42,720 nucleotides of DNA from Streptomyces scabichelini (lineage in GTDB: Bacteria > Actinomycetota > Actinomycetes > Streptomycetales > Streptomycetaceae): contig NZ_JAAKZY010000081.1 in the NCBI RefSeq assembly GCF_011045015.1, positions 1 through 42,720 on the forward strand. Direction: 5' to 3'. Position 1 is the first letter of the stretch; each line of letters starts with the position of its first letter. Below, one piece after another: positions 17,330-25,401 of the stretch. A model generated the notes under the pieces. It did not search any database. It was given only the letters and a program-made list of their open reading frames with translations, and was not told where the DNA came from. A program made the position numbers and the translations under genes.

Positions 17330-17386
17330 GACGTCAAGCGTGGGCCCTGACGTGAAGCGTGGGCGCTGACGTGAAGGCGTGACGCT
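17330..17386. repeat. 19-bp tandem repeat between tmk and holB
   Basis: There are three tandem copies of a 19-base unit close to GACGTGAAGCGTGGGCGCT (17330-17348, 17349-17367, 17368-17386). They differ at a few bases, the third copy most. They fill nearly half of the tmk-holB gap. Confidence 0.75.
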
Positions 17387-17454
17387 GCGTTGTCAGTGGT
17401 CTCCCGCACAATGGGACGCGGCAAGGCAGATGTGCGACGGAAGGGCGGCAACCC

Positions 17455-18660
17455 ATGCCCGTTTGGGACGACCTGGTGGGTCAGGAGAAGGTGAGCGAGC
17501 AGCTCAGTGCCGCCGCCCGGGACGCCGACGCCCTGGTCACGGCGGTGGCCGCCGACACCCCGCTGCCCGAGGCGTCGAAGATGACGCATGCCTGGCTGTT
17601 CACGGGGCCGCCGGGCTCGGGCCGTTCCACCGCGGCGAGGGCCTTCGCGGCGGCGCTCCAGTGCGTGAGCCCCGACCGCGCCCTCGGCGGAGTTCCCGGC
17701 TGCGGGTTCTGCGACGGCTGCCACACGAGCCTGGTCGGCACCCACGCCGACGTGCAGATCATCCGCACCGACCTCCTCTCCATCGGCGTCAAGGAGACCC
17801 GCGACCTGGTCCGCCGAGCCCAGATGTCCCCGGCCAACGGCCGCTGGCAGGTCATCGTCATGGAGGACGCCGACCGCCTCACGGAGGGCGCGGGCAATGT
17901 CATTCTGAAGGCCGTCGAGGAGCCCGCCCCCCGCACGGTCTGGCTCCTGTGCGCGCCCTCCATCGAGGACGTCCTGCCCACGATCCGCTCCCGCTGCCGC
18001 CTCCTCACGCTCCGGACGCCTCCCGTGGCCGCGGTCGCCGACATCCTCGTACGCCGTGACGGCATCGAGCCGGAGGTCGCGGCGGTCGCCGCCCGTGCCA
18101 CCCAGGGCCACATCGGCCGCGCCCGCCGCCTGGCCACGGACGCGGCTGCCCGCGAGCGCCGTGCCGCCGTCCTCAAGCTCCCGCTCCGCGTCGACGACGT
18201 CGGCGCCTGCCTCAGGTCGGCCCAGGAGCTGATCGACGCGTCCTCCGAGGACGCCAAGCAGATGGCCGAGGAGACCGACGCCAAGGAGACCGAGGAGCTG
18301 AAGAACGCCCTCGGCGCGGCTCAGGGCGGCCGTATGCCGCGCGGCACCGCGGGCGTGATGAAGGAACTGGAGGACAAGCAGAAGCGCCGCAGGACGCGTA
18401 CGCAGCGCGACAGCCTCGACCTCGCCCTGATAGACCTCACCGCCTTCTACCGTGACGTCCTCGCCCTCCAGTTCGGCACCAGCCTCGCCCTCGCCAACAC
18501 GGAGATGCAGGACACGCTGGAGCGTCTTGCGCGCGGTACGACCCCCGAAACCACCCTGCGCCGCATAGAAGCGATCGCCGCCTGCCGCGAGGCCCTCGAC
18601 CGCAATGTGGCGCCGCTGCTGGCGGTGGAGGCGATGACGATGGCGTTGCGGGCGGGGTGA
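17455..18660 (+). CDS. holB: DNA polymerase III subunit delta'
   Basis: This 401-residue AAA+ clamp-loader subunit begins MPVWDDLVGQEKV. The P-loop is GPPGSGRST, with Arg where ATPase subunits have Lys, as expected for delta', which does not hydrolyse ATP. A zinc module follows: C...CGFCDGCH (about residues 73-92). The SRC motif (TIRSRCRLL) is present and acts in trans on the neighbouring ATPase subunit. Middle residues (about 275-310) form a Lys/Glu-rich insert typical of actinobacterial forms. It lies directly after tmk, the common bacterial order. ATG 17455 is used; AAGGGCGG precedes it. Confidence 0.93.
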   Translation: MPVWDDLVGQEKVSEQLSAAARDADALVTAVAADTPLPEASKMTHAWLFTGPPGSGRSTAARAFAAALQCVSPDRALGGVPGCGFCDGCHTSLVGTHADVQIIRTDLLSIGVKETRDLVRRAQMSPANGRWQVIVMEDADRLTEGAGNVILKAVEEPAPRTVWLLCAPSIEDVLPTIRSRCRLLTLRTPPVAAVADILVRRDGIEPEVAAVAARATQGHIGRARRLATDAAARERRAAVLKLPLRVDDVGACLRSAQELIDASSEDAKQMAEETDAKETEELKNALGAAQGGRMPRGTAGVMKELEDKQKRRRTRTQRDSLDLALIDLTAFYRDVLALQFGTSLALANTEMQDTLERLARGTTPETTLRRIEAIAACREALDRNVAPLLAVEAMTMALRAG

Positions 18661-18762
18661 GTGCGGCGGGGACTGCCGTGTGGCGGGTTGACGGCGTCAC
18701 TCGTACGAGGCGCTGCGGCGACCCTCGGCGATCGAGTCGTCGCACAGGGTTACGCTCATTCG

Positions 18763-20406
18763 ATGCACATCAGGCGCCAGTTCAGACTGATCCGGGACCG
18801 GTCAATCCCGGCCAGAATCCCGGTCAGGCCGATCCGTTCCCACCGTTCCCTCCGAGTGTGCGGCTCTCTGCTCGCCGCCGCCGCACTGCTCATCTCCGCC
18901 TGCTCCGCGTGGAGTTCGACGAGTTCCGCGAGCCGCGCGGGGGTGCCGGTGCTGGCCGCGCTGCCCAAGGCGACACCGTCGGAGCTCGTTCCGTACTACG
19001 GACAGAAGTTGAACTGGCGCAGCTGCGGCGTCCCCGGCTTCCAGTGCGCCACGCTGAAGGCCCCGCTCGACTACGCCAGGCCGGCCTCCGGCGACATCAG
19101 ACTGGCCGTCGCCCGCAAGAAGGCCACGGGCCCTGGCAAGCGGCTCGGTTCGCTGCTGGTGAACCCGGGGGGTCCGGGCGGCTCGGCGGTCGGCTACCTC
19201 CAGTCGTACGCGGGCGTCGGCTATCCGGCGGAGGTCCGCGCCCGCTACGACATGGTCGCCGTCGACCCCCGCGGCGTCGCCCGCAGCGAACCGGTCGAAT
19301 GCCTCAGCGGCCGGCGGATGGACACGTACACACAGACGGACCTGACCCCCGACAACCGGCGCGAGACCGGTCAACTGGTGGATGCCTTCAAGACGTTCGC
19401 GGAGGGCTGCGGGCAGCGCTCGCCCGACGTGCTGCGGCATGTGTCCACGGTCGAGACGGCCCGTGACATGGACGTCCTGCGGTCCGTGCTGGGCGACGAG
19501 AAGCTGACGTACGTCGGTGCCTCGTACGGCACGTTCCTGGGTGCGACGTACGCGGGCCTGTACCCGGACCGGGTGGGGCGGCTGGTCCTGGACGGCGCGA
19601 TGGACCCGTCGCTGCCCGCCCGCCGCCTGAACCAGGACCAGACGGCCGGCTTCGAGACGGCCTTCCGGGCCTTCGCGAAGGACTGCGTACGCCGCTCGGG
19701 CTGCCCGTTGGGAGGCAAGGGCACGACACCGGACCGGGCCGGCAAGAACCTCAAGGCCTTCTTCCGGCAGCTCGACGCCGCGCCCATCAAGGCAGGCGAC
19801 GTGGACGGCCGCAAGCTCGGGGAGGCGCTGGCGACGACCGGCGTCATCACGGCGATGTACGACGAGGCGGCCTGGCCGCGACTGCGCGAGGCCCTGACCG
19901 CGGCCATGAAGAACAAGGACGGCGCGGGCCTGCTCACCCTCTCCGACACCTACTACGAGCGCGACGCCGACGGCCGGTACACGAATCTGATGTTCGCGAA
20001 CGCGGCGGTGAACTGCCTGGACCTGCCCGCCGCCTTCTCCTCCCCGCACGCGGTCGAGCGAGCCCTCCCCTCCTTCGAGAAGTCTTCCTCGGTCTTCGGC
20101 GAGGGACTGGCCTGGGCCACCCTGAACTGCGCGTACTGGCCGGTTCATCCGACCGGCGAACCCCACCGCATCGAGGCGAAGGGCGCCGCCCCCATCGTCG
20201 TGGTCGGCACCACCCGCGACCCTGCGACTCCGTACGCCTGGGCGCAGTCCCTGGCCGCCCAGCTGTCCTCCGCCACCCTCCTCACCTACGAAGGCGACGG
20301 CCACACCGCGTACGGCCGCGGCAGCGCCTGTATCGACTCCACGATCAACCGTTACCTCCTCGCAGGAACCCCTCCCACCAAGGGAAAGCGCTGCTCGGCA
20401 ACCTGA
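18763..20406 (+). CDS. Secreted S33-family alpha/beta hydrolase (tripeptidyl aminopeptidase type)
   Basis: From ATG 18763 this is a 547-residue protein. Its signal peptide has a strongly basic N-region and a hydrophobic core ending LLISAC, a lipobox-like site, so it is exported and possibly lipid-anchored. The catalytic serine lies in GASYGTFLG (nucleophile elbow). The aspartate is in TTRDPATPYAWA and the histidine in YEGDGHTAYG near the C-terminus, the TAP C-terminal domain arrangement. NPGGPGGSAVGY supplies the oxyanion-hole strand. Streptomyces relatives (SlpD/SlpE, Tap) remove tripeptides or cleave peptides outside the cell. An open frame reaches 18661, but the signal peptide supports 18763. 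A 45-base hairpin ends the unit. Confidence 0.88.
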   Translation: MHIRRQFRLIRDRSIPARIPVRPIRSHRSLRVCGSLLAAAALLISACSAWSSTSSASRAGVPVLAALPKATPSELVPYYGQKLNWRSCGVPGFQCATLKAPLDYARPASGDIRLAVARKKATGPGKRLGSLLVNPGGPGGSAVGYLQSYAGVGYPAEVRARYDMVAVDPRGVARSEPVECLSGRRMDTYTQTDLTPDNRRETGQLVDAFKTFAEGCGQRSPDVLRHVSTVETARDMDVLRSVLGDEKLTYVGASYGTFLGATYAGLYPDRVGRLVLDGAMDPSLPARRLNQDQTAGFETAFRAFAKDCVRRSGCPLGGKGTTPDRAGKNLKAFFRQLDAAPIKAGDVDGRKLGEALATTGVITAMYDEAAWPRLREALTAAMKNKDGAGLLTLSDTYYERDADGRYTNLMFANAAVNCLDLPAAFSSPHAVERALPSFEKSSSVFGEGLAWATLNCAYWPVHPTGEPHRIEAKGAAPIVVVGTTRDPATPYAWAQSLAAQLSSATLLTYEGDGHTAYGRGSACIDSTINRYLLAGTPPTKGKRCSAT

Positions 20407-20420
20407 TCGCGAGGCCCACC

Positions 20421-20465
20421 GGGGGTGCTCCGTACGTGCCCCCAGGGCACGTACGGAGCACCCCC
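20421..20465. terminator. Long hairpin between the peptidase gene and tRNA-Thr
   Basis: Two perfect 21-base arms (starting GGGGGTGCTCCGTACG) flank a 3-base CCA loop. It begins 14 bases after the peptidase stop. This is one of the strongest hairpins in the window and insulates the tRNA gene. Confidence 0.85.
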
Positions 20466-20519
20466 GGAAACTGTGTAGACTTACCGACGTTGCCGATCGC
20501 ACCATAGTGCGGGCAGCAG

Positions 20520-20593
20520 GCCGCCTTAGCTCAGATGGCCAGAGCAACGCACTCGTAATGCGTAGGTCTCGGGTTCGAATCCCGAAGGCGGCT
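20520..20593 (+). tRNA. tRNA-Thr (anticodon CGT)
   Basis: A 74-base cloverleaf. The acceptor stem pairs GCCGCCT with AGGCGGC and has a T discriminator. The D-arm is AGCTCAGATGGCCAGAGCA. The anticodon stem ACGCA/TGCGT encloses loop CTCGTAA with anticodon CGT, which reads ACG (Thr). The T-arm CGGGTTCGAATCCCG is standard. CCA is not encoded. I saw no second copy of the 3' end nearby, so there is no sign of an integrated element here. Confidence 0.95.
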
Positions 20594-20599
20594 CTGTGG

Positions 20600-20642
20600 A
20601 AGCCTCAGGACTCACTCGCCGTGACCTGGGGCTTTTGCTTTT
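20600..20642 (+). terminator. U-rich intrinsic terminator of tRNA-Thr
   Basis: AAGCCTCAGG pairs with CCTGGGGCTT (one T-G wobble) around a 15-base loop, followed by TTTTGCTTTT. It is the only hairpin in the window with a clear T-tract, and it lies 7 bases after the tRNA. Confidence 0.8.
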
Positions 20643-20794
20643 ACCGGACGCACCGCAGACCAGCCCCGACCTCGCCTGCGGCTCCGACATCGCCGACATC
20701 GGTGACCAGACCGGCGGTGGCCATCACAGCGATCTGGCACGAGGGCCCGCTCCTGCTCATCTAGTGCTGTTCGCGGCGTACTTGGTGCCGGCGG

Positions 20795-21205
20795 TCACCC
20801 CCTGGCAGCACCGGCTCCCGCCCCGGGGGATCTGCCGCCCAGCCCCGGGACCAGCACCACCGCCACCGCCAGGTGCATCAGAGCCAGGGAGATCCGGGTG
20901 CCGTCGTCCATGCCGTCGCCGATGAACGGCAGGAAGGACACGGCCAGTACGGCGCCGGCCACCCCGGTCCAGATGGCGCGGGCGCGCCGCGCCCCGAACC
21001 GCTCCAGGGCGGCCAGCAGTCCCCAGCCGCAGAGCGACGCGAGCAGTGCGACGACCGCCACGGGCACGGCGCCGATGTCGAGCGTCTGCTCGCCGTCGGC
21101 GATCCGTAGCCGGTGCCCCAGCAGGGGGTCCGCGACCAGCCACACCAGGACGGGGGCCAGGACGGCCAGGGCCGTAACCCCCAGGCGCCTTCTCCGCGCG
21201 CTCAC
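20795..21205 (-). CDS. Small four-helix membrane protein, DUF6069-like
   Basis: This 136-residue protein starts at GTG 21205, overlapping the TetR gene stop by four bases (GTGA), so the two are one transcription unit. Four hydrophobic segments are visible: VTALAVLAPVLVWLVA, VPVAVVALLASLCGWGLLAAL, WTGVAGAVLAVSFLPFI and SLALMHLAVAVVLVPGL. This spacing fits the DUF6069 family of actinobacterial membrane proteins. The tail is Gly/Ala-rich. Its function is unknown. Coupling to a TetR regulator suggests a response to a small ligand; that is inference. Confidence 0.75.
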   Translation of the reverse strand: MSARRRRLGVTALAVLAPVLVWLVADPLLGHRLRIADGEQTLDIGAVPVAVVALLASLCGWGLLAALERFGARRARAIWTGVAGAVLAVSFLPFIGDGMDDGTRISLALMHLAVAVVLVPGLGGRSPGAGAGAARG

Positions 21206-21813
21206 TTGGCGCGCTCCGAGAGCGCCCCGTGCAGGAAGACCTCCACCAGCTCCTGCGGGGTCAGGTCGGGCTCGTCCTCCGTACGCGGCTGGATGAAGAG
21301 CAGCCCGAAGAAGAGGGCCGCGATCTGCTCCGGTGGCCGGCGCAGGGCGGCCTTGTCGGGCTCCAGCAGCTCCGCGAGGGCCGCGCGGATACGGGTCGTC
21401 GACTCGTCACGGCCCGCGCCGCGCACCGTGCCGGGGTGCTTGCCGCCGCGATGCCCCAGCGAGCCGATGATCGCGCCCATCCTGGACATGTGCGCCTGCA
21501 GCGCCTCGGCCGCCTCCGCGAGCCGGTCGGGCAGCGGCTGGGATACGTCGATCGCGTCGAGTTCGCGGACCGCGTGCTCGGGGGAGAGCGCCTCGGCAAT
21601 GCAGGCCTGCAACAGCTCGTCCTTGTCGGCGAAGACCCGGAAGATCGTGCCCTCGCCGATGCCCGCGGCGCGGGCGATCTTCGCGGTCGTCACCGCGGCG
21701 CCGTACTCGGCGATCAGCGGGATCGCGGTCTGGATGATCATCGCGCGCCGCTCCTCCGGCGACATGCCGGGGGCGCGGCGGCGGGTGGTCTGGTTTTCCT
21801 TAGGTGCTGTCAT
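21202..21813 (-). CDS. TetR family transcriptional regulator
   Basis: This 203-residue protein has a TetR-type N-terminal HTH (about residues 20-66: IIQTAIPLIAEYGAAVTTAKIARAAGIGEGTIFRVFADKDELLQACI). The C-terminal ligand/dimer domain matches no specific subfamily that I can name. Two near-identical palindromes lie 15-54 bases before its start, so autorepression is expected. It is translationally coupled to the membrane protein downstream. ATG 21813 is followed by a basic N-terminal arm (KENQTTRRR). Confidence 0.9.
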   Translation of the reverse strand: MTAPKENQTTRRRAPGMSPEERRAMIIQTAIPLIAEYGAAVTTAKIARAAGIGEGTIFRVFADKDELLQACIAEALSPEHAVRELDAIDVSQPLPDRLAEAAEALQAHMSRMGAIIGSLGHRGGKHPGTVRGAGRDESTTRIRAALAELLEPDKAALRRPPEQIAALFFGLLFIQPRTEDEPDLTPQELVEVFLHGALSERAK

Positions 21814-21827
21814 GACCGCGAGAGTAC

Positions 21828-21867
21828 GGAGTGAGGACTCACTCCGTCAATGAGTGAGTCCTCACTC
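21828..21867. promoter_or_regulatory. Twin palindromic operators before tetR
   Basis: GGAGTGAGGACTCACTCC (21828-21845) and GAGTGAGTCCTCACTC (21852-21867) are two palindromes with the same half-site GAGTGAG. Their centres are 23 bases apart, roughly two helical turns. They sit immediately upstream of the TetR start and are the likely autoregulatory sites. Confidence 0.75.
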
Positions 21868-21932
21868 CGATCACTTCCGCCCACTCGGCTGCCGGTCGTG
21901 GTGGCAGACGCGGGGCGCCCGGACGCGGCTGT

Positions 21933-22691
21933 CTATGCGCGATCTGAACGTGGTGTGGCGGGGTCGCCTGAGGGTGTTTCGGGTTTTGTGTGGAGGATCT
22001 CGCGGGCCTGCTCCGCGGCGCGGGCGGTGCTTTCGGAGACGAAGTCGAGGAAGCGGGCGATGTTCTCCAGGCGGGAGCCGGCCGGGGTGCCGGAGCCGAG
22101 GACGCCCACGCCCTGCTGTGCGACCCCGACGAGTTGGGCGATGGACCGGGCGCTGGCCATCATCGACTGGTACATGATGTCGTCGTCGACGACGTAGCGC
22201 TCGCGGCGGCGTTCGTCGCGTTCCCGGCGGACGAAGCCCTGGCTCTCGAGGAACGCGATCGCCTTGGAGATGGACGCCGGGCTGACCTGGAGATGCTGGA
22301 CGAGCTCGGACGCGGTGAGGCTGCCGGTGTCGGTGGTGATGAGGCAGGCCAGCACCCGGGACATCATCGTGGGCATGCCCGAAGCCATCATGACGGTGGT
22401 GAACCCCTCCTGGTACTCGCGCACGGCCTCGGCGTCGCGCCCGTGTGCCTGCGGGAGCGCCTCCGGCCCTCGGGGAGCGGCCTGCTGCCTGCGCCGGTGA
22501 GCGCGGCGTTCGGTGGCGCGGTGGGCAAGATCCGCGCGGTAGGCGGTGGGGCCGCCGTTGCGCATCACCTCGCGTGTGATGGTCGAGGTGGGGCGGTCGA
22601 GGCGTCTGGCGATCTCCGCGTAGGCGAGGCCGTCGGCCAGACCCAGCGCGATCTGCTGGCGTTCCTGCTGGGTGAGCCTGCCTCCCGGCAT
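21933..22691 (-). CDS. Regulator: IS30-type HTH joined to MarR/GbsR-like domain
   Basis: I use ATG 22691 (MPGGRLTQQ), because GAAGGAG lies six bases before it; the frame is open to 22736. The 252-residue product has an N-terminal HTH like that of IS30-family transposases (LTQQERQQIALGLADGLAYAEIA...RPTSTITREV, about residues 5-45). A basic linker follows (RRAHRRRQQ), then a MarR/GbsR-like winged helix at about residues 85-185 (LTASELVQHLQVSPASISKAIAFLESQGFVRRERDERRRERYVV). No transposase catalytic domain is present. Divergent to it lies a DUF4097-ABC export operon with several TTGCAA/GCAACG elements in between. Control of that operon is a reasonable inference. Confidence 0.82.
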   Translation of the reverse strand: MPGGRLTQQERQQIALGLADGLAYAEIARRLDRPTSTITREVMRNGGPTAYRADLAHRATERRAHRRRQQAAPRGPEALPQAHGRDAEAVREYQEGFTTVMMASGMPTMMSRVLACLITTDTGSLTASELVQHLQVSPASISKAIAFLESQGFVRRERDERRRERYVVDDDIMYQSMMASARSIAQLVGVAQQGVGVLGSGTPAGSRLENIARFLDFVSESTARAAEQAREILHTKPETPSGDPATPRSDRA

Positions 22692-22741
22692 CGCGATCTC
22701 CTTCATGCTCCGTGGTGCCTCCAGGATAGCGTTCATCTCCA

Positions 22742-22880
22742 GCCCATTGCAACGAGCATGTCACCTTCGTTGCGTTAAAGTCCAGTCCATTGCAATGATT
22801 TAGGTGCTCTCACCTGCGTTGATGCTGATTCTGTGCAACGAAAGCGTTGCTGGATCTTTGAATGCAACGTAGCTTTTCCA
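22742..22880. promoter_or_regulatory. Divergent control region with repeated TTGCAA/GCAACG palindromes
   Basis: Between the IS30/MarR regulator and the DUF4097 operon are CATTGCAACG (22745-22754), TCGTTGCG (22768-22775), the palindrome CATTGCAATG (22789-22798), GCAACG-AAAG-CGTTGC (22835-22850) and TGCAACG (22863-22869). Shared half-sites (TTGCAA/GCAACG) at several places in a divergent promoter suggest cooperative binding by the adjacent regulator. Confidence 0.6.
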
Positions 22881-22911
22881 ACGTCAGAAACGACCAGCCA
22901 AGGAGAGCACA

Positions 22912-23583
22912 ATGCAGAAGTTCGACACCCCCGCCCCGATCTCCGCCGTCCTCGACATCCCCGCGGGACGCATCCGGTTCATCGCCGCCGATCGGGCCGA
23001 CACCACGGTCGAGGTCCTGCCCGCAAACGCCTCGAAGGGCCGCGACGTGCAGGCGGCGGAGCAGAGCACGGTCGAATACGCCGACGGCGTCCTGCGGATC
23101 GACGCCCCGGCGGCGAAGAACCAGTACCTCGGCCCCTCCGGATCCATCGAGGTGACCATCCAGCTGCCCGCCGGCTCCCACATCGAGGCGAAGGCGGCCA
23201 GCGCCGAGTTCCGGGCCGTCGGGCGCCTTGGCGACGTCGTCTTCGAGGGCGCGCACGGCACGATCAAGATCGACGAGGTCGCGAGCATGCGCCTCACCGC
23301 TGCCGCCGGTGACGTTTCCATCGGCCGCCTGGGCGGCACCGCCGAGATCAGCACTCAAAAGGGCGACATCCAGATCGCCGAGGCGGTGCGCGGCGCGGTC
23401 GTGCTGACCACCCAGATGGGCGACGTGTCCATCAGCGCCGCCCACGGAGTCTCCGCCTCCCTGGACGCCAGCACCGGCTACGGCCGGATCCACAACGCGC
23501 TGAAGAACACCGACGGCGCCGCCGCGGACCTGAACATTCGCGCGACCACGTCCCACGGCGACATCACCGCCCGCAGCCTCTGA
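22912..23583 (+). CDS. DUF4097 beta-strand-repeat protein
   Basis: This 223-residue protein has no signal peptide or membrane helix. The whole chain alternates short strands of the pattern GDVxI/GxIxI (GDVVFEGAHGTIKI, GDVSIGRLGGTAEISTQKGDIQIAEAVRGAVVLTTQMGDVSI), which makes a right-handed beta-solenoid-like DUF4097 (adhesin-like) fold. Such proteins commonly sit beside DrrA/DrrB-type ABC genes and PadR/MarR-type regulators in actinobacteria; their role is unknown. ATG 22912 has AAGGAGA upstream. It is the first gene of an operon with the two ABC genes. Confidence 0.85.
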   Translation: MQKFDTPAPISAVLDIPAGRIRFIAADRADTTVEVLPANASKGRDVQAAEQSTVEYADGVLRIDAPAAKNQYLGPSGSIEVTIQLPAGSHIEAKAASAEFRAVGRLGDVVFEGAHGTIKIDEVASMRLTAAAGDVSIGRLGGTAEISTQKGDIQIAEAVRGAVVLTTQMGDVSISAAHGVSASLDASTGYGRIHNALKNTDGAAADLNIRATTSHGDITARSL

Positions 23584-23623
23584 TCCGCAGCTTCTGACCC
23601 GCAGCCTCTGAGGAGCACTCATC

Positions 23624-24586
23624 ATGACCAACCTGGCCATCGCGGCGAACGGACTGCGCAAGTCGTACGGCGACAAGGTCGTGCTCGACGGCGTCGACCT
23701 GGCGGTTCCGGTCGGGTCCGTGTTCGCCCTGCTCGGCCCGAACGGTGCCGGCAAGACCACCGCCGTGAAGATCCTCTCCACGCTCATCTCCGCCGACGCC
23801 GGTGAGATGCGCGTCGGCGGGCACGACCTCGCCGCCGATCCGCACGCGGTGCGTGCGGCGATCGGTGTCACCGGGCAGTTCTCCGCCGTCGACGGGCTGA
23901 TCACCGGCGAGGAGAACATGCTCCTCATGGCCGACCTGCATCACCTCTCGCGTAGCGAGGGGCGGCGGGTCGCCGCCGAGCTGCTGGAACGGTTCGACCT
24001 GGTGGAGGCGGCGAAGAAGCCTGCCTCCAGCTACTCCGGCGGGATGAAGCGTCGTCTCGATCTCGCCATGACGCTGGTCGGCGACCCGCGGATCATCTTT
24101 CTCGACGAGCCGACCACCGGTCTCGATCCGCGCAGTCGGCACAACATGTGGCAGATCATCCGTGAGCTGGTCACGGGCGGGGTGACCGTCTTCCTCACCA
24201 CCCAGTACCTGGAGGAGGCCGACGAGCTCGCCGACCGTATCGCGGTGCTCAACGACGGCAAGATCGCCGCCGAGGGGAGCGCCGATGAGCTGAAGCGGCT
24301 CATCCCGGGTGGGCATGTGCGGCTGCGGTTCACCGATCCGGCCGCGTACCGGAGCGCTGCCTCCGCGCTGCGCGAGGCCTCCGGGGACGACGAGGCGCTG
24401 GCGCTGCACATTCCCAGCGGCGGCAGCCAGCGCGAGCTGCGCTCCATCCTCGACTGGCTGGACTCGGCCGGTGTCGAGGCGGACGAGCTGACCGTGCACA
24501 CCCCCGACCTCGACGACGTCTTCTTCGCCCTGACCAGCGGCACCGACCGGCCCAAGGCCAACCAGCCGAAGGAGGCTGTCCGATGA
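23624..24586 (+). CDS. ABC exporter ATP-binding subunit, DrrA type
   Basis: A 320-residue ABC ATPase. Walker A is GPNGAGKTT (about residues 39-47). The signature SYSGGMKRRLDLAMTL is followed by Walker B IIFLDEPTTGLDPRSR, and the H-loop lies in the TTQYLEEADELADRI segment. The C-terminal extension (about 225-310) ending DLDDVFFALTSG is typical of the DrrA/daunorubicin-resistance subfamily, which drives export of drugs or lipids. It is 40 bases after the DUF4097 gene, and its stop overlaps the permease start (ATGA). Confidence 0.93.
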   Translation: MTNLAIAANGLRKSYGDKVVLDGVDLAVPVGSVFALLGPNGAGKTTAVKILSTLISADAGEMRVGGHDLAADPHAVRAAIGVTGQFSAVDGLITGEENMLLMADLHHLSRSEGRRVAAELLERFDLVEAAKKPASSYSGGMKRRLDLAMTLVGDPRIIFLDEPTTGLDPRSRHNMWQIIRELVTGGVTVFLTTQYLEEADELADRIAVLNDGKIAAEGSADELKRLIPGGHVRLRFTDPAAYRSAASALREASGDDEALALHIPSGGSQRELRSILDWLDSAGVEADELTVHTPDLDDVFFALTSGTDRPKANQPKEAVR

Positions 24587-25401
24587 GTACTCCCCTGGCT
24601 CCCGCCCGCCCGACCCGGTTCTCCCTCGCCGTCCGCGACTCGTCCACGATGCTGCGCCGCAACCTGCTGCACGTACGGCGCTACCCGTCCATGACCCTGA
24701 ACCTGCTGCTCACGCCGATCGTGCTGCTGCTGCTCTTCGTCTACGTCTTCGGGGGCGTGATGAGCGCGGGCATCGGTGGCGGCGGCGCGGACCGCTCCGA
24801 CTACATCGCCTATCTCGTCCCGGGGCTCCTGCTGATGACCGTCGGCAGCACCGTGGTCGGGGCCGCGATCTCCGTCTCGATGGACATGACCCTGGGCCTC
24901 ATGGCCCGCTTCCGTACGATGGCGGTCTACCGCGGGTCCGTGCTCGTCGGGCACGTCGTCGGCAGCGTGCTGCAGGTGCTCGCCAGTCTGGTCCTCGTCG
25001 GTCTCATCGCCGTGGCCATCGGCTTCAGGTCCACGGACGCCACGGCCGTGGAGTGGCTGGCGGCGTGCGGCCTGATCGCGCTGTTCTCCCTGGCGCTCAC
25101 CTGGATCGCGGTCGGGATGGGCATGGCCAGCCCGAACCCCGAGGCGGCCAGCAACATGACGTACCCGCTGATCCTGCTGCCGCTCATCTCCAGCGCCTTC
25201 GTCCCCATCGACGCGATCCCGGGCTGGTTCCAGCCGATCGCCGAGTACCAGCCGTTCACGCCCGCCATCGAGACCCTGCGCGGCCTGCTGCTCGGCACCG
25301 AGATCGGCAACAACGGGTGGATCGCGCTCGCCTGGTGCGTCGGCCTGACCGTGCTCGGCTACCGCTGGTCGACGGCGCTGTTCAACCGCGACCCGAAGTA
25401 G
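24583..25401 (+). CDS. ABC-2 type permease, DrrB type
   Basis: A 272-residue membrane protein with six hydrophobic segments: LNLLLTPIVLLLLFVYVFGG, YLVPGLLLMTVGSTVVGAAI, VVGSVLQVLASLVLVGLIAVAI, ACGLIALFSLALTWIAVGMG, YPLILLPLISSAFVPID, and a final one near the C-terminus. The SAFVPIDAIPGWFQPIAEYQPFTP motif is characteristic of DrrB-like ABC-2 permeases. ATG 24583 overlaps the stop of the ATPase gene by four bases, giving coupled synthesis. Its last 20 bases overlap the 3' end of the convergent regulator gene. Confidence 0.93.
   Translation: MSTPLAPARPTRFSLAVRDSSTMLRRNLLHVRRYPSMTLNLLLTPIVLLLLFVYVFGGVMSAGIGGGGADRSDYIAYLVPGLLLMTVGSTVVGAAISVSMDMTLGLMARFRTMAVYRGSVLVGHVVGSVLQVLASLVLVGLIAVAIGFRSTDATAVEWLAACGLIALFSLALTWIAVGMGMASPNPEAASNMTYPLILLPLISSAFVPIDAIPGWFQPIAEYQPFTPAIETLRGLLLGTEIGNNGWIALAWCVGLTVLGYRWSTALFNRDPK

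Noticed and set aside
20520..20593. tRNA-Thr as attachment site of an integrated element
   Set aside because: No integrase gene and no second copy of the tRNA 3' end were found in the following 8 kb.
22454..22691. Insertion sequence remnant (IS30)
   Set aside because: Only the HTH resembles IS30. The frame continues cleanly into a MarR-like domain, with no DDE residues or terminal inverted repeats nearby.
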